Below, piece by piece: positions 38,156-47,397 of a stretch of DNA of 64,000 nt. The position numbers and the translations under genes are program-made. Every line of letters begins with the position of its first letter. The first letter of the stretch is position 1. The notes below the pieces were generated by a model, which worked only from the letters and a program-made list of their open reading frames with translations, did not search any database and was not told where the DNA came from. Source of the stretch: Gallibacterium genomosp. 1 (GTDB lineage: Bacteria > Pseudomonadota > Gammaproteobacteria > Enterobacterales > Pasteurellaceae); NCBI RefSeq assembly GCF_000771875.1, contig NZ_JPXX01000001.1, positions 1 to 64,000 of the forward strand, written 5' to 3'.

Positions 38156-39730
38156 TTACACGCCCTGCTCTTTTGCAATCAATAACACCTTTGAAAATAA
38201 ACGGCGGAATAACAACGGGATAAATTGTGTTCCGTGTTTTTTAACCTCTCTTACAATCGCCAGTGCCAGATCCGGTTTGGAAGTATTTTGGATCGCACGC
38301 TGAATAATCTGTGATTTATTAAATTTATGATGTTGCGGCAGCCGAGCCAAACGCTTAAAAACATTATCAAAGCCATTATCAAAAAAATAATGCTCAATAT
38401 CTTTTCGTGGCAACAGCGTTATTTTGTCCAAATAATGCTCATTTTCGCGCAATAACTCGGTCGCAATCGCCGCATATTTATGCCCGGCATCATCACCGTC
38501 TGTCAGCATATGCCACTCAATCCCCATTAAATTGGCATATTTTATCAACGGACGAATGCCGCATTGAGCAAATTCAACAATCCGTACACCCTCATTTTCA
38601 AGATTAAGATCCAAAATTCGTGCCAATTCATTTAAGATCCACACTTCGGTTTCGCCTTCAACAAAAATCCAAACCCGCGAAAACAACGCCAAACAGCGAT
38701 TATAGTGAATATGAAAAGTCAAACGGCGGATATCCACTTTACCGAGATCGTGCCGATCCAGTTGATACGCCTGAATACGCTCAACACCTCTCTCTAATCG
38801 ACAAATAGAGTGCAAAGGAACGTGTGCCAATAATTCCACTGAATTGGTCGTCATTAAACGTTGCAATGGAATATAGTTGACTAACTCCCACATAATTGAC
38901 ATTAAGCGCGGATGCAAGCGTGATTCCGGATCTTCAAACAGAATGATCGGATTGCTCATTTGCGAAAACAAACTTTTGTCATCCGGCAAAAAATGTTTCA
39001 CCAGATAGACAAAAAAATAACGTTTTAAGTTCTCATCGCCGACTCGCAACTGTTCCGCCAATTTTTTTGCCTTTTGCCATAAAATGCTGGTATCTCCGAC
39101 CACTGCCAGCCGTTCATTTTCGGGAATAAAGTAATAACGCAACAAAGACATCACTGCCGCAAATTGATCCAAAATTTCCGGCGCTAATTTTTTGCTTACT
39201 TTTACCGCCTGTAATTGCAATGGATGTTGTTGCAAACGCGCATCGCGGAAACGGTAAATCGTATGTCGTTGAATTAAACGACAGACCAATTTTTGTTGTT
39301 GCGCCATTTCTAACGGTAAGATATTTCCCTGGCCATCAATAAATGTATAACTAGTAGCAATTTCACCACTTTCTTGTGGTTCCGCAAAAACACGCAAGTA
39401 AATTCTGTAATAGCCATCTTCGTGAGATACTGCTACCGGATGCAAAAAATGGTGCATTTGTTGGTTTAATTCTTGCTGTTGCGATTCGCTAAAAGTAAAT
39501 AACAAATTAATGGAAGTAGCGGATTTAATTTCAGCTTGATTTGATTGAAAAAAATCTTGCGGCTGAAATTGATAAAGTTGAGCCTCTTTATTAAAAACCA
39601 GACTTAATAGATCCAATAAACTCGATTTTCCCCACGCATTCTCACCAATTAACACCATATTAGAACGTAATTGGAAAGAGAGGCGATGAATACCGCGAAA
39701 GCCGACAATTTCAATCTGTTTAAGATACAT
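38156..39730 (-). CDS. ybjD: OLD-family ATP-dependent endonuclease-like protein (YbjD type)
   Basis: 524 residues. The ABC-type ATPase part shows the Walker A GENAWGKSS near residue 35 in MYLKQIEIVGFRGI..., and the Walker B-like IILFEDPESRLHPRL. The C-terminal Toprim domain has IFVEGETEVWIL and LTDGDDAGHKY, giving the metal-binding Glu and Asp-x-Asp. That architecture equals OLD-family nucleases and E. coli YbjD. The ATG at 39730 is preferred over one ten codons upstream because AGGA lies six bases before it. Role unknown; divergent from lysO, a neighbourhood also seen in E. coli. Confidence 0.88.
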   Translation of the reverse strand: MYLKQIEIVGFRGIHRLSFQLRSNMVLIGENAWGKSSLLDLLSLVFNKEAQLYQFQPQDFFQSNQAEIKSATSINLLFTFSESQQQELNQQMHHFLHPVAVSHEDGYYRIYLRVFAEPQESGEIATSYTFIDGQGNILPLEMAQQQKLVCRLIQRHTIYRFRDARLQQHPLQLQAVKVSKKLAPEILDQFAAVMSLLRYYFIPENERLAVVGDTSILWQKAKKLAEQLRVGDENLKRYFFVYLVKHFLPDDKSLFSQMSNPIILFEDPESRLHPRLMSIMWELVNYIPLQRLMTTNSVELLAHVPLHSICRLERGVERIQAYQLDRHDLGKVDIRRLTFHIHYNRCLALFSRVWIFVEGETEVWILNELARILDLNLENEGVRIVEFAQCGIRPLIKYANLMGIEWHMLTDGDDAGHKYAAIATELLRENEHYLDKITLLPRKDIEHYFFDNGFDNVFKRLARLPQHHKFNKSQIIQRAIQNTSKPDLALAIVREVKKHGTQFIPLLFRRLFSKVLLIAKEQGV

Positions 39731-39859
39731 AACGGATCCTACATCCTGATAAATATGCAATGTATCTTAGCACATTCCATCGCCTTTTATTTGACATTCC
39801 CCATTAATCTCCGATAATTATCGACTTTTACTTAATATCAAGACTGAATTATCATTTTT

Positions 39860-40768
39860 ATGTTAGAAAGCTTATCCATTGTATTAGTGCCTCTTTTCTT
39901 AGGTTATTTAATTAAAAGTCACAACGTCACATTTATTCATTGGGTGAATAAATCAATAATGTGGTTGCTGTTTTTAATTCTGTTTGTGATGGGATGCTCG
40001 TTAGGTCAATTAGATGATTTAGCGAGAACCTTGCCTAATATAGCGTTCAAAGCCGCCGTATTCAGCCTTGTTATCCACGGTTTAAATATTCTCTGTTTAA
40101 TGCTGTACGATAAACGCTATCCTGTATCAACTTTAAACTCACAAAAGCAAATGCCTTCCCGTTTGAAGATGATTTTAGACTCAGCAAAAATGTGCAGTAT
40201 GGTCGTTTTAGGATTTATTATTGGTTTCTTAGGAAAAAACTATTTTAGTATTCCACACGGTTCAAGCACCTATGTGTTAATTGTTTTAATTTTTTTGGTT
40301 GGCATTCAACTTAGGAACAGTGGCATCAATCTACGCCAGGTTTTCTTTAATAAACACGGCATTGCTGTTTCAATTTTGTTGACTATTAGTTCTCTATGCG
40401 GTGGTATTTTAGCGGCATTGACATTACAACTATCTATTGTTCAAGGATTAGCGATTGCTTCCGGTATGGGATGGTATTCATTATCGAGTGTACTATTAAA
40501 TGATGCTTGGGGACCTATTTGGGGAAGCATCGCTTTCTTCAATGATTTATCACGAGAAATCGCAAGCCTCTTTCTAATCCCGTTGTTTATGCATCATTTT
40601 AGAGCGACCGCTATCGGAATTGCAGGAGCAACCGCACTGGACTGCACGCTGCCGATTATTCAACGCAGTGGTGGTATTGAAGCCGTACCATTGGCAATCA
40701 GTTTCGGCTTTATTATTAATCTTGTAGTGCCAATGTTATTGAGCATTTTTATCAGCATTCCGCTTTAA
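39860..40768 (+). CDS. lysO: Lysine exporter LysO (YbjE)
   Basis: Inner-membrane exporter of L-lysine (and the analogue thialysine) in E. coli. 302 residues in about eight segments, with an N-terminal part (MLESLSIVLVPLFLGYLIKS, FVMGCSLGQLDDL) and the C-terminal DUF340 part (LAIASGMGWYSLSSVLLNDAWGPIWGSIAFFNDLSREI). Conserved acidic residues in this loop are typical. Monocistronic with an 11-bp stem terminator. No ribosome site stands out before the ATG. Confidence 0.93.
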   Translation: MLESLSIVLVPLFLGYLIKSHNVTFIHWVNKSIMWLLFLILFVMGCSLGQLDDLARTLPNIAFKAAVFSLVIHGLNILCLMLYDKRYPVSTLNSQKQMPSRLKMILDSAKMCSMVVLGFIIGFLGKNYFSIPHGSSTYVLIVLIFLVGIQLRNSGINLRQVFFNKHGIAVSILLTISSLCGGILAALTLQLSIVQGLAIASGMGWYSLSSVLLNDAWGPIWGSIAFFNDLSREIASLFLIPLFMHHFRATAIGIAGATALDCTLPIIQRSGGIEAVPLAISFGFIINLVVPMLLSIFISIPL

Positions 40769-40817
40769 TACTTTTCGTCTATCACGCTAAAATAGCTTTT
40801 CTTAAACATTCTTATTA

Positions 40818-40843
40818 ACGAGGAAAAAACAATTTTTCCTCGT
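40818..40843. terminator. Bidirectional terminator between lysO and the LysE-family gene
   Basis: ACGAGGAAAAA (40818-40828) pairs with TTTTTCCTCGT (40833-40843) across four bases, between convergent genes. Confidence 0.85.
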
Positions 40844-40882
40844 TTCACTTATTTTATTCATCATTAAATTTACTGTTTCTCA

Positions 40883-41512
40883 TTAATTTATAAATGTTTC
40901 ATAACCGACATAAAAAGCCAACAACGCAAGAATAATTCCCATTATTCGATTAAAATAGTGTGCTTTTGATAAAAATGCCTGCCGTATTGCCGGTTTAGTA
41001 AAAAATAATGCCACAAATGTAAACCATAAAGCATTAACACTACACATCCATAAGCCATACCCAATTTTTAAAAACAAAGGTGTAGCCGGTGAAATTAATG
41101 AAGTAAAAATTGCTACAAAGAATAATACCGCTTTAGGATTTAGGACATTGGTTAAAAAACCGTTCAAAAACGCGCTATAAGAAGTTATTTCTTCGGCTTC
41201 AGCAGAAAAACTTTTATCACTCTCTTTGCCACTACGAATTAATAAATAGGCTAAATAGAGTAAATATAATGCCCCTAAAATGCGTATAACATTAAATAAT
41301 GTACTCTGTTCGTGTAAAAATGATAAACCGATCAGAGAATAAATAACGTGAATAGAAATACCAAAACCTATCCCTATTGCAGTCATTGTTCCTATTTTTC
41401 TCCCGTAGCGAACACTATTTGCGGTGGTAACGGCAAGATCTGGTCCTGGCGACACTACAGCAAGAAAATGCACCAACACAAGCGTTAAAAATTCAGATAA
41501 ATAACCATTCAT
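40883..41512 (-). CDS. LysE/RhtB-family amino acid exporter
   Basis: 209 residues, about six membrane segments. Family signature near the N-terminus: FLAVVSPGPDLAVTTANSVRYGRKIG, followed by AFLNGFLTNVLNPKAVLFF, which contains the conserved NPKA. LysE/RhtB proteins export lysine, arginine, threonine or homoserine lactones; I cannot assign the substrate. Located next to lysO but on the other strand. The gene starts 60 bases downstream of the YhhT-like gene. Confidence 0.88.
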   Translation of the reverse strand: MNGYLSEFLTLVLVHFLAVVSPGPDLAVTTANSVRYGRKIGTMTAIGIGFGISIHVIYSLIGLSFLHEQSTLFNVIRILGALYLLYLAYLLIRSGKESDKSFSAEAEEITSYSAFLNGFLTNVLNPKAVLFFVAIFTSLISPATPLFLKIGYGLWMCSVNALWFTFVALFFTKPAIRQAFLSKAHYFNRIMGIILALLAFYVGYETFIN

Positions 41513-41572
41513 TACTTAATTCCACATAATTTCTACCGTTAGTGGCAGATTTTTTCTAAATTTAAAGCGAGT

Positions 41573-42616
41573 TTACTCTCGTCCATCACCTAATAAATAA
41601 GCATATTTTTTAGTATTTTCGCTTGATTCCAACGCAATTTTCACTGCCATTGTCAGTGGCACTGAGAGTAACATTCCCACCGATCCCAACAACCAACCCC
41701 AAAAAATCAATGAGATAAAAACAACCAAAGTGGACAAGCCTAATGTTCTTCCCATCAAACGTGGTTCAATAATATTACCTATAATCATATTAATAACCAA
41801 AAAAGCTATCGCCACTAGCAAACTGTCACTATAACCATTTAGAATTAATGCTTGTACAACAACCGGAATAGCAGCTAAAACTGAACCGATATTAGGAATA
41901 TAGTTAAGCAAAAAAGCAACCGTTCCCCAAAGCACCGCATACTGTATCCCTAATATTGCCAACGCTGCCCACACCAACACACCGGTTAACAAACTCACAA
42001 AAGTTTTAATTGCCAAATAACTAATGACACTATTTAACACTCGTTGAATATTCTCCAGCTCTTTTTTCTCCTGTTTATTTTGGAAAAAAATTGCCAATTT
42101 TTGTTTCATACTCGGTGCTTCAAACAGCATAAACACCACAATTAACAACAACACAAAACCATTGGTAATCACACCAGATATTCCAGTCAAAAGACGGCGG
42201 ATCAGTCCCATAATAATATTCGGATCAAGATGTTCTTCAACAATAGTTTTTGGTAAAAAACGATATAAATCAAAACGATCCATAATTGCTGCCAAACCGG
42301 AAATACGTTGTGCTAATAACTGTTTGTAAGTTGGAATGGATGCGGAAAACTCATTCACAGCAGTACCAACCAAGCCGGCGAAAAAAGTCAATGCAATCAC
42401 AATTAAGCCCAATAATGCGATAACCGCCAACCATAACGGCACTTTTAATTTAACTAAGAAATTAATAAGTGGCGTACAAACAATGGCCAAGAAAAGTGCT
42501 AGCAAAAACGGTACAATAATTTCAACAGCAGATTTAATTCCCGCTAAAATAATCACAAGACAGGCCAATATAATAATGACATTTTTAATATTGCTCTTAG
42601 CAACATTTGTTTCCAT
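41573..42616 (-). CDS. AI-2E family transporter (YhhT-like permease)
   Basis: 347 residues, about seven to eight hydrophobic segments. Family motifs: FLLNYIPNIGSVLAAIPVVVQAL, NMIIGNIIEPRLMGRTLGLSTLVVFISLIFWGWLLGSVGMLLSVPL. The whole sequence tracks E. coli YhhT. Members have been linked to AI-2 export or Na+(Li+)/H+ antiport, so the substrate is open. Divergent from folB, with about 70 bases between starts. Confidence 0.88.
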   Translation of the reverse strand: METNVAKSNIKNVIIILACLVIILAGIKSAVEIIVPFLLALFLAIVCTPLINFLVKLKVPLWLAVIALLGLIVIALTFFAGLVGTAVNEFSASIPTYKQLLAQRISGLAAIMDRFDLYRFLPKTIVEEHLDPNIIMGLIRRLLTGISGVITNGFVLLLIVVFMLFEAPSMKQKLAIFFQNKQEKKELENIQRVLNSVISYLAIKTFVSLLTGVLVWAALAILGIQYAVLWGTVAFLLNYIPNIGSVLAAIPVVVQALILNGYSDSLLVAIAFLVINMIIGNIIEPRLMGRTLGLSTLVVFISLIFWGWLLGSVGMLLSVPLTMAVKIALESSENTKKYAYLLGDGRE

Positions 42617-42687
42617 AGGATTTCCTGTTCAATCTTAATTTTAAACTAGGCTATAATAGCAAAAAAGCGATGCTATAAGGAGGTATA

Positions 42688-43056
42688 ATGCCAATTATTA
42701 ATTCAGCCGTGATTACAATCAGCGATCTACGTTTACGCACTTTTATTGGAATTAAAGAGGAAGAAATTAACAATAAACAGGATGTTGTTCTGCAAATTCA
42801 ACTCGGTTATAACTGCGAAAAAGCCAGTTTAAGTGACAATGTAGAAGATGCATTGAATTATCGAACTATTACCAAAAAAGTGATTCATTATGTTGAAACA
42901 CATAAATTCGCATTGTTAGAACGAATGGTGCGAGAAGTGTTAGAAATTATTGCTGAACCAGAAGCGGTAGAATGGGCGGAAGTAGAAATTGCCAAACCGT
43001 TTGCATTACGCTATGCCGATTCAGTGTCATTACGTTTACGTTATGAACGAAATTAA
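42688..43056 (+). CDS. folB: Dihydroneopterin aldolase
   Basis: Converts 7,8-dihydroneopterin to 6-hydroxymethyl-dihydropterin and glycolaldehyde in folate synthesis; forms an octamer in the cytoplasm. 122 residues beginning MPIINSAVITISDLRLRTFIGI. Conserved LNYRTITKKV, LLERMVREV and VEIAKPFALRYADSVS hold the pterin-binding glutamate and catalytic lysine. An excellent ribosome site AAGGAGGT is six bases before the ATG. Ends at a hairpin shared with the universal stress gene. Confidence 0.95.
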   Translation: MPIINSAVITISDLRLRTFIGIKEEEINNKQDVVLQIQLGYNCEKASLSDNVEDALNYRTITKKVIHYVETHKFALLERMVREVLEIIAEPEAVEWAEVEIAKPFALRYADSVSLRLRYERN

Positions 43057-43075
43057 TCATTAACACAGATAAAAA

Positions 43076-43100
43076 TCCTCCAATATTGCAGATTGGAGGA
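43076..43100. terminator. Bidirectional hairpin between folB and the universal stress gene
   Basis: TCCTCCAAT (43076-43084) pairs with ATTGGAGGA (43092-43100), with an A5 run before it serving the minus strand. Confidence 0.8.
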
Positions 43101-43113
43101 CTTCTCATCACAA

Positions 43114-43542
43114 CTACCGCAAAATTAAAATTGGTTTTTCACTGAAACGTGCGACTTTCACGGTATTGGAACTTAATCCCGGCTTTCCCGGTTTTGTTGC
43201 CATCATAATGATTAAATCAACATCCTTTTCTTGTGCAATAGTATTTATTTCTTCATAAACCGTACCGTGTGCCACGATATGTTGCACTTTACGATCTGCC
43301 GGAAAGTTTTCCTGAGTAAAGTCGTGCAAACGTTTATTGGCTTCCGCCAACACATCCTTATCAAAGTTTCGAGGTAACAATGAAGAAACAAAGCTGTTTC
43401 CCAACGGTGGCACAATGCTGACAATCCGCAACACGGCATCAGGATTGCCTTCCGTCATTGCTAAGGCGGTTCTCACCGCCTTTTTTGCTCCCTCTAAATG
43501 CCCCAAATCCACTGCGATTAAAATTTTATTAAATAACTGCAT
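43114..43542 (-). CDS. UspA-family protein of the TRAP transporter operon
   Basis: 142 residues with the universal stress fold: N-terminal FNKILIAVDLG and C-terminal VDLIIMMATKPGKPGLSSNTVKVARFSEKPILI, where GxxGLxSNT is the ATP-loop variant of G-2x-G-9x-G(S/T). Its ATG directly follows the TRAP permease TAG with no gap and uses the AGGGG inside that gene. In the Halomonas TeaABC system a UspA protein, TeaD, binds ATP and tunes the TRAP transporter; a like role is inferred here. Confidence 0.88.
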   Translation of the reverse strand: MQLFNKILIAVDLGHLEGAKKAVRTALAMTEGNPDAVLRIVSIVPPLGNSFVSSLLPRNFDKDVLAEANKRLHDFTQENFPADRKVQHIVAHGTVYEEINTIAQEKDVDLIIMMATKPGKPGLSSNTVKVARFSEKPILILR

Positions 43543-46194
43543 CTATTTTCCCCTTGTAAATTTACGACGACGTTGATTCCACGCTAAAACAGCCAAAATC
43601 GATAATGCCGGAATAAACATCCATTCCTTATTAAACGCACCTTTCAACGGCAAAGATACATCTAAAATCACCTGATCCCAATTAAGGTTAGCTTTTGCTG
43701 CCGGCGAGTCAATTTCAACGTTATCAATTAAGATTTTCTTAATCTGCTCACCATTCACTTCAACCTGTTCATCTGTTGACAATAAAGTCAAGCCCATATT
43801 TTGTATACGTTCTTCACCGCTATCCCCTGCCGGTACTTTTAATTCAGCAAAGAATTCTATCTGTTTGCCATAAGGATTCACGCCAGAAACTTTCAGTGTC
43901 AATGGCTCACCAACCGGTGCGTGTGCCACTTCTTCAATTAAATGTTCCGGTTGAATATGACGCTGGCTTGGCGATACATATTCCATAAAGAAGCCCGGTC
44001 TGAACAACATAAAGGCAATCAACAGCAGTGCAATGGTTTCCCACCATTTATTTTTGGTCATAAACCAGCCCATTGTTGCCGCAGTAAACACCATCATTGC
44101 AATCATTGCTACGAAGAAAATAAGCACAGCGTGGAAAAAATCAACATTCAACAATAACAAATCAGTATTGAAAATAAACAGGAACGGCAACAACGCAGTA
44201 CGCATACTGTAGAAGAACGCCACCATACCGGTTTTAATCGGATTACCGCCGGAAACTGCGGCTGCGGCAAATGATGCCAACCCGACCGGTGGAGTCACAT
44301 CCGCCATAATCCCGAAGTAAAACACGAATAAGTGGATGGCGATCAATGGCACAATTAATCCATTTTGGCGGCCGACTTCCAAAATAACGCCAGCCATTAA
44401 GGAAGAAACCACAATATAGTTTGCTGTGGTCGGTAATCCCATTCCAAGAATCAAGCTGAAACCGGCAACCAAAATCAACATCAATAGGATATTTCCCATT
44501 GATAACACCTCGATAATGCCGGATAACTGCACACCGAAACCGGTTAATGCCACTACGCCCACGATAATACCGGCAGTTGCGGTGGCAATACCGATACCGA
44601 TCATATTTCTTGCGCCGGTTTCCAAACCGTTAATTAATTCTTGCCAGCCCTGTTTGAAACTTTTTACTAAATCGCCCTGTTTACGGAAATAAGCCAATAA
44701 TGGACGCTGTGTTAATAAAATCACAGTTAACGCCATTGTGCCCCAGAAAGCGGATAAGCCCGGTGACAAACGTTCCACCATCAAACACCAAATTAAAATC
44801 ACAACAGGTAGTAGGAAATGCAGCCCAGCATTAACGGTAGGTTTAACTCTTGGTAACACTACAACTTCCTGATTCGGCTCATCAATTTCTAGATCTGGAA
44901 AAGTAGAAACACGGTATAGCAATAACATATAGATAATTGCCAACAATAAGCAAACAATGACAAAAGCAAAATCAGGCGTTACCACTTTTAACCAACCCAA
45001 ACCGAAATCTACAGCAAAATAGAGCAGGCAGATAATAATGAAAGTAGATAATGCTCTTAAAACGGTAACTACCCACGGTTTTGCTACATCTTGACGTGGT
45101 AAACCCTGCAAATTCAATTTACACGCTTCCAAATGTACGATATAAACTAATGCAATGTAAGAGATTACAGCCGGCAAGAAAGCGTGGGTAATTAACTCGT
45201 TATATGGCATATTGATATATTCAATCATCAAAAATGCTGCTGCACCCATTACCGGCGGCATAATCTGTCCATTTACTGAAGAAGCCACTTCAACCGCACC
45301 AGCTTTCTCTGCTGAAAACCCAACACGTTTCATCATCGGAATTGTAAAAGTGCCGGTCGTAACCACATTGGCAATTGATGAACCAGAAATCAACCCAGTT
45401 AAACCGGAAGCCACAACCGCTGCTTTAGCCGGGCCACCACGTAAATGCCCTAAATAAGCAAAGGCAGTTTTAATAAAATAGTTACCTGCTCCGGCTTTAT
45501 CTAACAATGCACCGAATAAAACAAATAGGAACACATATTTAGTCGATACGCCAAGTGCCACCCCAAACACACCCTCAGTAGTTACCCATTGTTGATTAAT
45601 AATGTGAGATAGCGTTCCAGTTCTATGGCTTATTAGCCAACTGCTCGGAAAGAATTGACCGAAATAGTTATAAAGCAGAAATACAACAGCAATCACCACT
45701 AGTGGTAATCCTAAACTACGCCGTGTGCCTTCCAGCAATAACAAAATACCGACAATACCTACAACAATATCTTGTAGATTAGGCGCACCAAAACGAGTAA
45801 CCAATTCATTGTAAAAAATTATCGGGTAAAGGCATAAAACAGCTCCTACAACAGCAAAGATCCAGTCAATCACGGGAATATGCTGCTTTGGAGAGCGTTT
45901 AAATGCCGGATAAGATAAATAAGCCAAGAAAATAGCAAATGCCAAATGGATTGAACGTGCTTTGGTGTCATCTACCACTACATTCAAATTCCAACCTAAA
46001 CTTTTAATTCCCTCTTGTAACAAAAACGGCAACGGCGAAGCATAATAAATTTGAAATAATGACCAAGCAATTGCCGTCCAAATAATCACATATTTAGAGA
46101 TACCATATGGATTGCGACCACCGCTATCATTTGAGGCGACCATATCCTGTAGATCTTCAATATCTACAGCTTGTTTTTTTATTGTTGAGGTCAT
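43543..46194 (-). CDS. TRAP transporter fused permease (DctQ-DctM type, TAXI family)
   Basis: 883-residue inner-membrane protein in which the 4-helix small subunit and 12-helix large subunit are fused (4TM/12TM fusion). Large-subunit hallmarks: LISGSSIANVVTTGTFTIP, GQIMPPVMGAAAFLM, GMGLPTTANYIV and ADVTPPVGLASFAAAAVSGG. After residue about 710 a soluble C-terminal region (EHLIEEVAHAPVGEPLTLKV...) matches the DUF3394 extension. It works with the upstream periplasmic binding protein, driven by ion gradients. A hairpin separates the two genes. Confidence 0.94.
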   Translation of the reverse strand: MTSTIKKQAVDIEDLQDMVASNDSGGRNPYGISKYVIIWTAIAWSLFQIYYASPLPFLLQEGIKSLGWNLNVVVDDTKARSIHLAFAIFLAYLSYPAFKRSPKQHIPVIDWIFAVVGAVLCLYPIIFYNELVTRFGAPNLQDIVVGIVGILLLLEGTRRSLGLPLVVIAVVFLLYNYFGQFFPSSWLISHRTGTLSHIINQQWVTTEGVFGVALGVSTKYVFLFVLFGALLDKAGAGNYFIKTAFAYLGHLRGGPAKAAVVASGLTGLISGSSIANVVTTGTFTIPMMKRVGFSAEKAGAVEVASSVNGQIMPPVMGAAAFLMIEYINMPYNELITHAFLPAVISYIALVYIVHLEACKLNLQGLPRQDVAKPWVVTVLRALSTFIIICLLYFAVDFGLGWLKVVTPDFAFVIVCLLLAIIYMLLLYRVSTFPDLEIDEPNQEVVVLPRVKPTVNAGLHFLLPVVILIWCLMVERLSPGLSAFWGTMALTVILLTQRPLLAYFRKQGDLVKSFKQGWQELINGLETGARNMIGIGIATATAGIIVGVVALTGFGVQLSGIIEVLSMGNILLMLILVAGFSLILGMGLPTTANYIVVSSLMAGVILEVGRQNGLIVPLIAIHLFVFYFGIMADVTPPVGLASFAAAAVSGGNPIKTGMVAFFYSMRTALLPFLFIFNTDLLLLNVDFFHAVLIFFVAMIAMMVFTAATMGWFMTKNKWWETIALLLIAFMLFRPGFFMEYVSPSQRHIQPEHLIEEVAHAPVGEPLTLKVSGVNPYGKQIEFFAELKVPAGDSGEERIQNMGLTLLSTDEQVEVNGEQIKKILIDNVEIDSPAAKANLNWDQVILDVSLPLKGAFNKEWMFIPALSILAVLAWNQRRRKFTRGK

Positions 46195-46230
46195 TCAAGC
46201 TCTCCTAAAATCAAAACTCAAAACCGAAAA

Positions 46231-46253
46231 AAGGCAGGAAAACTTCCTGCCTT
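46231..46253 (-). terminator. Hairpin between TAXI binding-protein and permease genes
   Basis: Perfect 10-bp stem AAGGCAGGAA (46231-46240) / TTCCTGCCTT (46244-46253) with a 3-base loop, followed on the minus strand by TTTTC. Placed inside the operon, it probably stops part of the transcripts so that the binding protein is made in excess. Confidence 0.75.
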
Positions 46254-46281
46254 CAATAATCCAATAAATGATGAGAGGCGC

Positions 46282-47241
46282 TTACATCCAGCCACGCTCT
46301 TTATAATATTTTACTGCACCTTCGTGCAACGGTGCTGATAATGCATTTTTGATCATATCCTGTTCTTTCAAGTTAGCAAATGCAGGATGTAAACGTTTGA
46401 AACGATCAAAATTATCAAACACCGCTTTCACGACATCATAAACCACTTCAGGTGAAACATCGGTTGATGAAACCAAAGTTGCATAAACCCCGAAAGTATC
46501 TACCGGCTGATCAGAACCTTTATAAAGCCCACCCGGAATAACCGCTTTCGCATAATATGGATTATCTGCAACCAACTTATCAATCGCAGGACCTGTTACC
46601 GGCACTAAATGTGCATCACAAGACGCAGCAGCTTCTTTTAATGCACCGTTCGGATGACCAACATTATAGGTGATAGCATCTAAGTTATTATCACACATTA
46701 CAGAAGCCATTTCTGCTGGTTTTAACTCAGATGCAACTTTAAATACAGAATCATCCCAACCTTTTGCTTTAAGAATAACATTCATTGTAGCACGAGTACC
46801 TGATCCTGGATCACCAACATTTACACGTTTACCTTTCAAATCATCAAAACTTTTAATACCTGAATCATCACGAGCCATTACAGTAAACGGTTCTGGATGA
46901 ATTGAGAATACGGCTCTTAGTTTTTCATTCTTCTTGCCTTCAAATGAACTTGTGCCGTTATAAGCGTGATATTGCCAGTCAGACTGCGCAATTCCCATAT
47001 CCAATTGTTTATTGGCAATACCATTGAGGTTTGCAACAGAAGCACCGGTTGATGGTGCATTACATTTTAAACCAGTTTTTGCGGTATCACGATTCACTAA
47101 TTGACAAATAGATTGACCGACAACGTAATAAACACCAGTTTGTCCGCCGGTACCGATAGTAACGAACTTATCATCCGCTATTACGGATGCGGAAGTCATC
47201 ATTAAACAGGCAACCATCCCTAATTTAAATAATTTTTTCAT
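46282..47241 (-). CDS. TAXI-family TRAP transporter substrate-binding protein
   Basis: 319 residues. Signal peptide MKKLFKLGMVACLMMTSASV, cleaved about after VIA (residue 22). The mature start FVTIGTGGQTGVYYVVGQSIC is the TAXI signature, with the later QSDWQYHAYNG, RVNVGDPGSGTRATMNVIL and DAITYNVGHPNGAL. It delivers its ligand to the fused permease encoded next. Known TAXI proteins bind glutamate-like or dicarboxylate ligands; the ligand here cannot be read. The leader holds a small hairpin (47290-47307). AGAGGAAC precedes the ATG. Confidence 0.94.
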   Translation of the reverse strand: MKKLFKLGMVACLMMTSASVIADDKFVTIGTGGQTGVYYVVGQSICQLVNRDTAKTGLKCNAPSTGASVANLNGIANKQLDMGIAQSDWQYHAYNGTSSFEGKKNEKLRAVFSIHPEPFTVMARDDSGIKSFDDLKGKRVNVGDPGSGTRATMNVILKAKGWDDSVFKVASELKPAEMASVMCDNNLDAITYNVGHPNGALKEAAASCDAHLVPVTGPAIDKLVADNPYYAKAVIPGGLYKGSDQPVDTFGVYATLVSSTDVSPEVVYDVVKAVFDNFDRFKRLHPAFANLKEQDMIKNALSAPLHEGAVKYYKERGWM

Positions 47242-47397
47242 TGTTGTTCCTCTTTAGTAAAAGGGTGAGATATTATGTTTGCTCATTCAGGTCTTTGACT
47301 GAAGACCCATAAGATATACAAGACATCTCAAAGATTTGCAATAATCAATATTAATTTTTTGTGAAAAATTGAAGAAATATCACAAAATTTTCACGAT

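Noticed and set aside
38156-39730. ybjD as part of a phage-defence cassette
   Set aside because: No helicase or other partner adjacent; neighbours lysO and a purine permease are core genes.
41530-41560. GTGGCAGATTTTTT with CCAC upstream, resembling the ~50-bp repeat elements
   Set aside because: Only a four-base stem and no shared interior; not enough to call another copy.
47290-47307. GGTCTT/AAGACC hairpin before the TAXI binding-protein gene
   Set aside because: Six-base stem, no T-run; not distinctive enough to call a riboswitch or terminator on its own.
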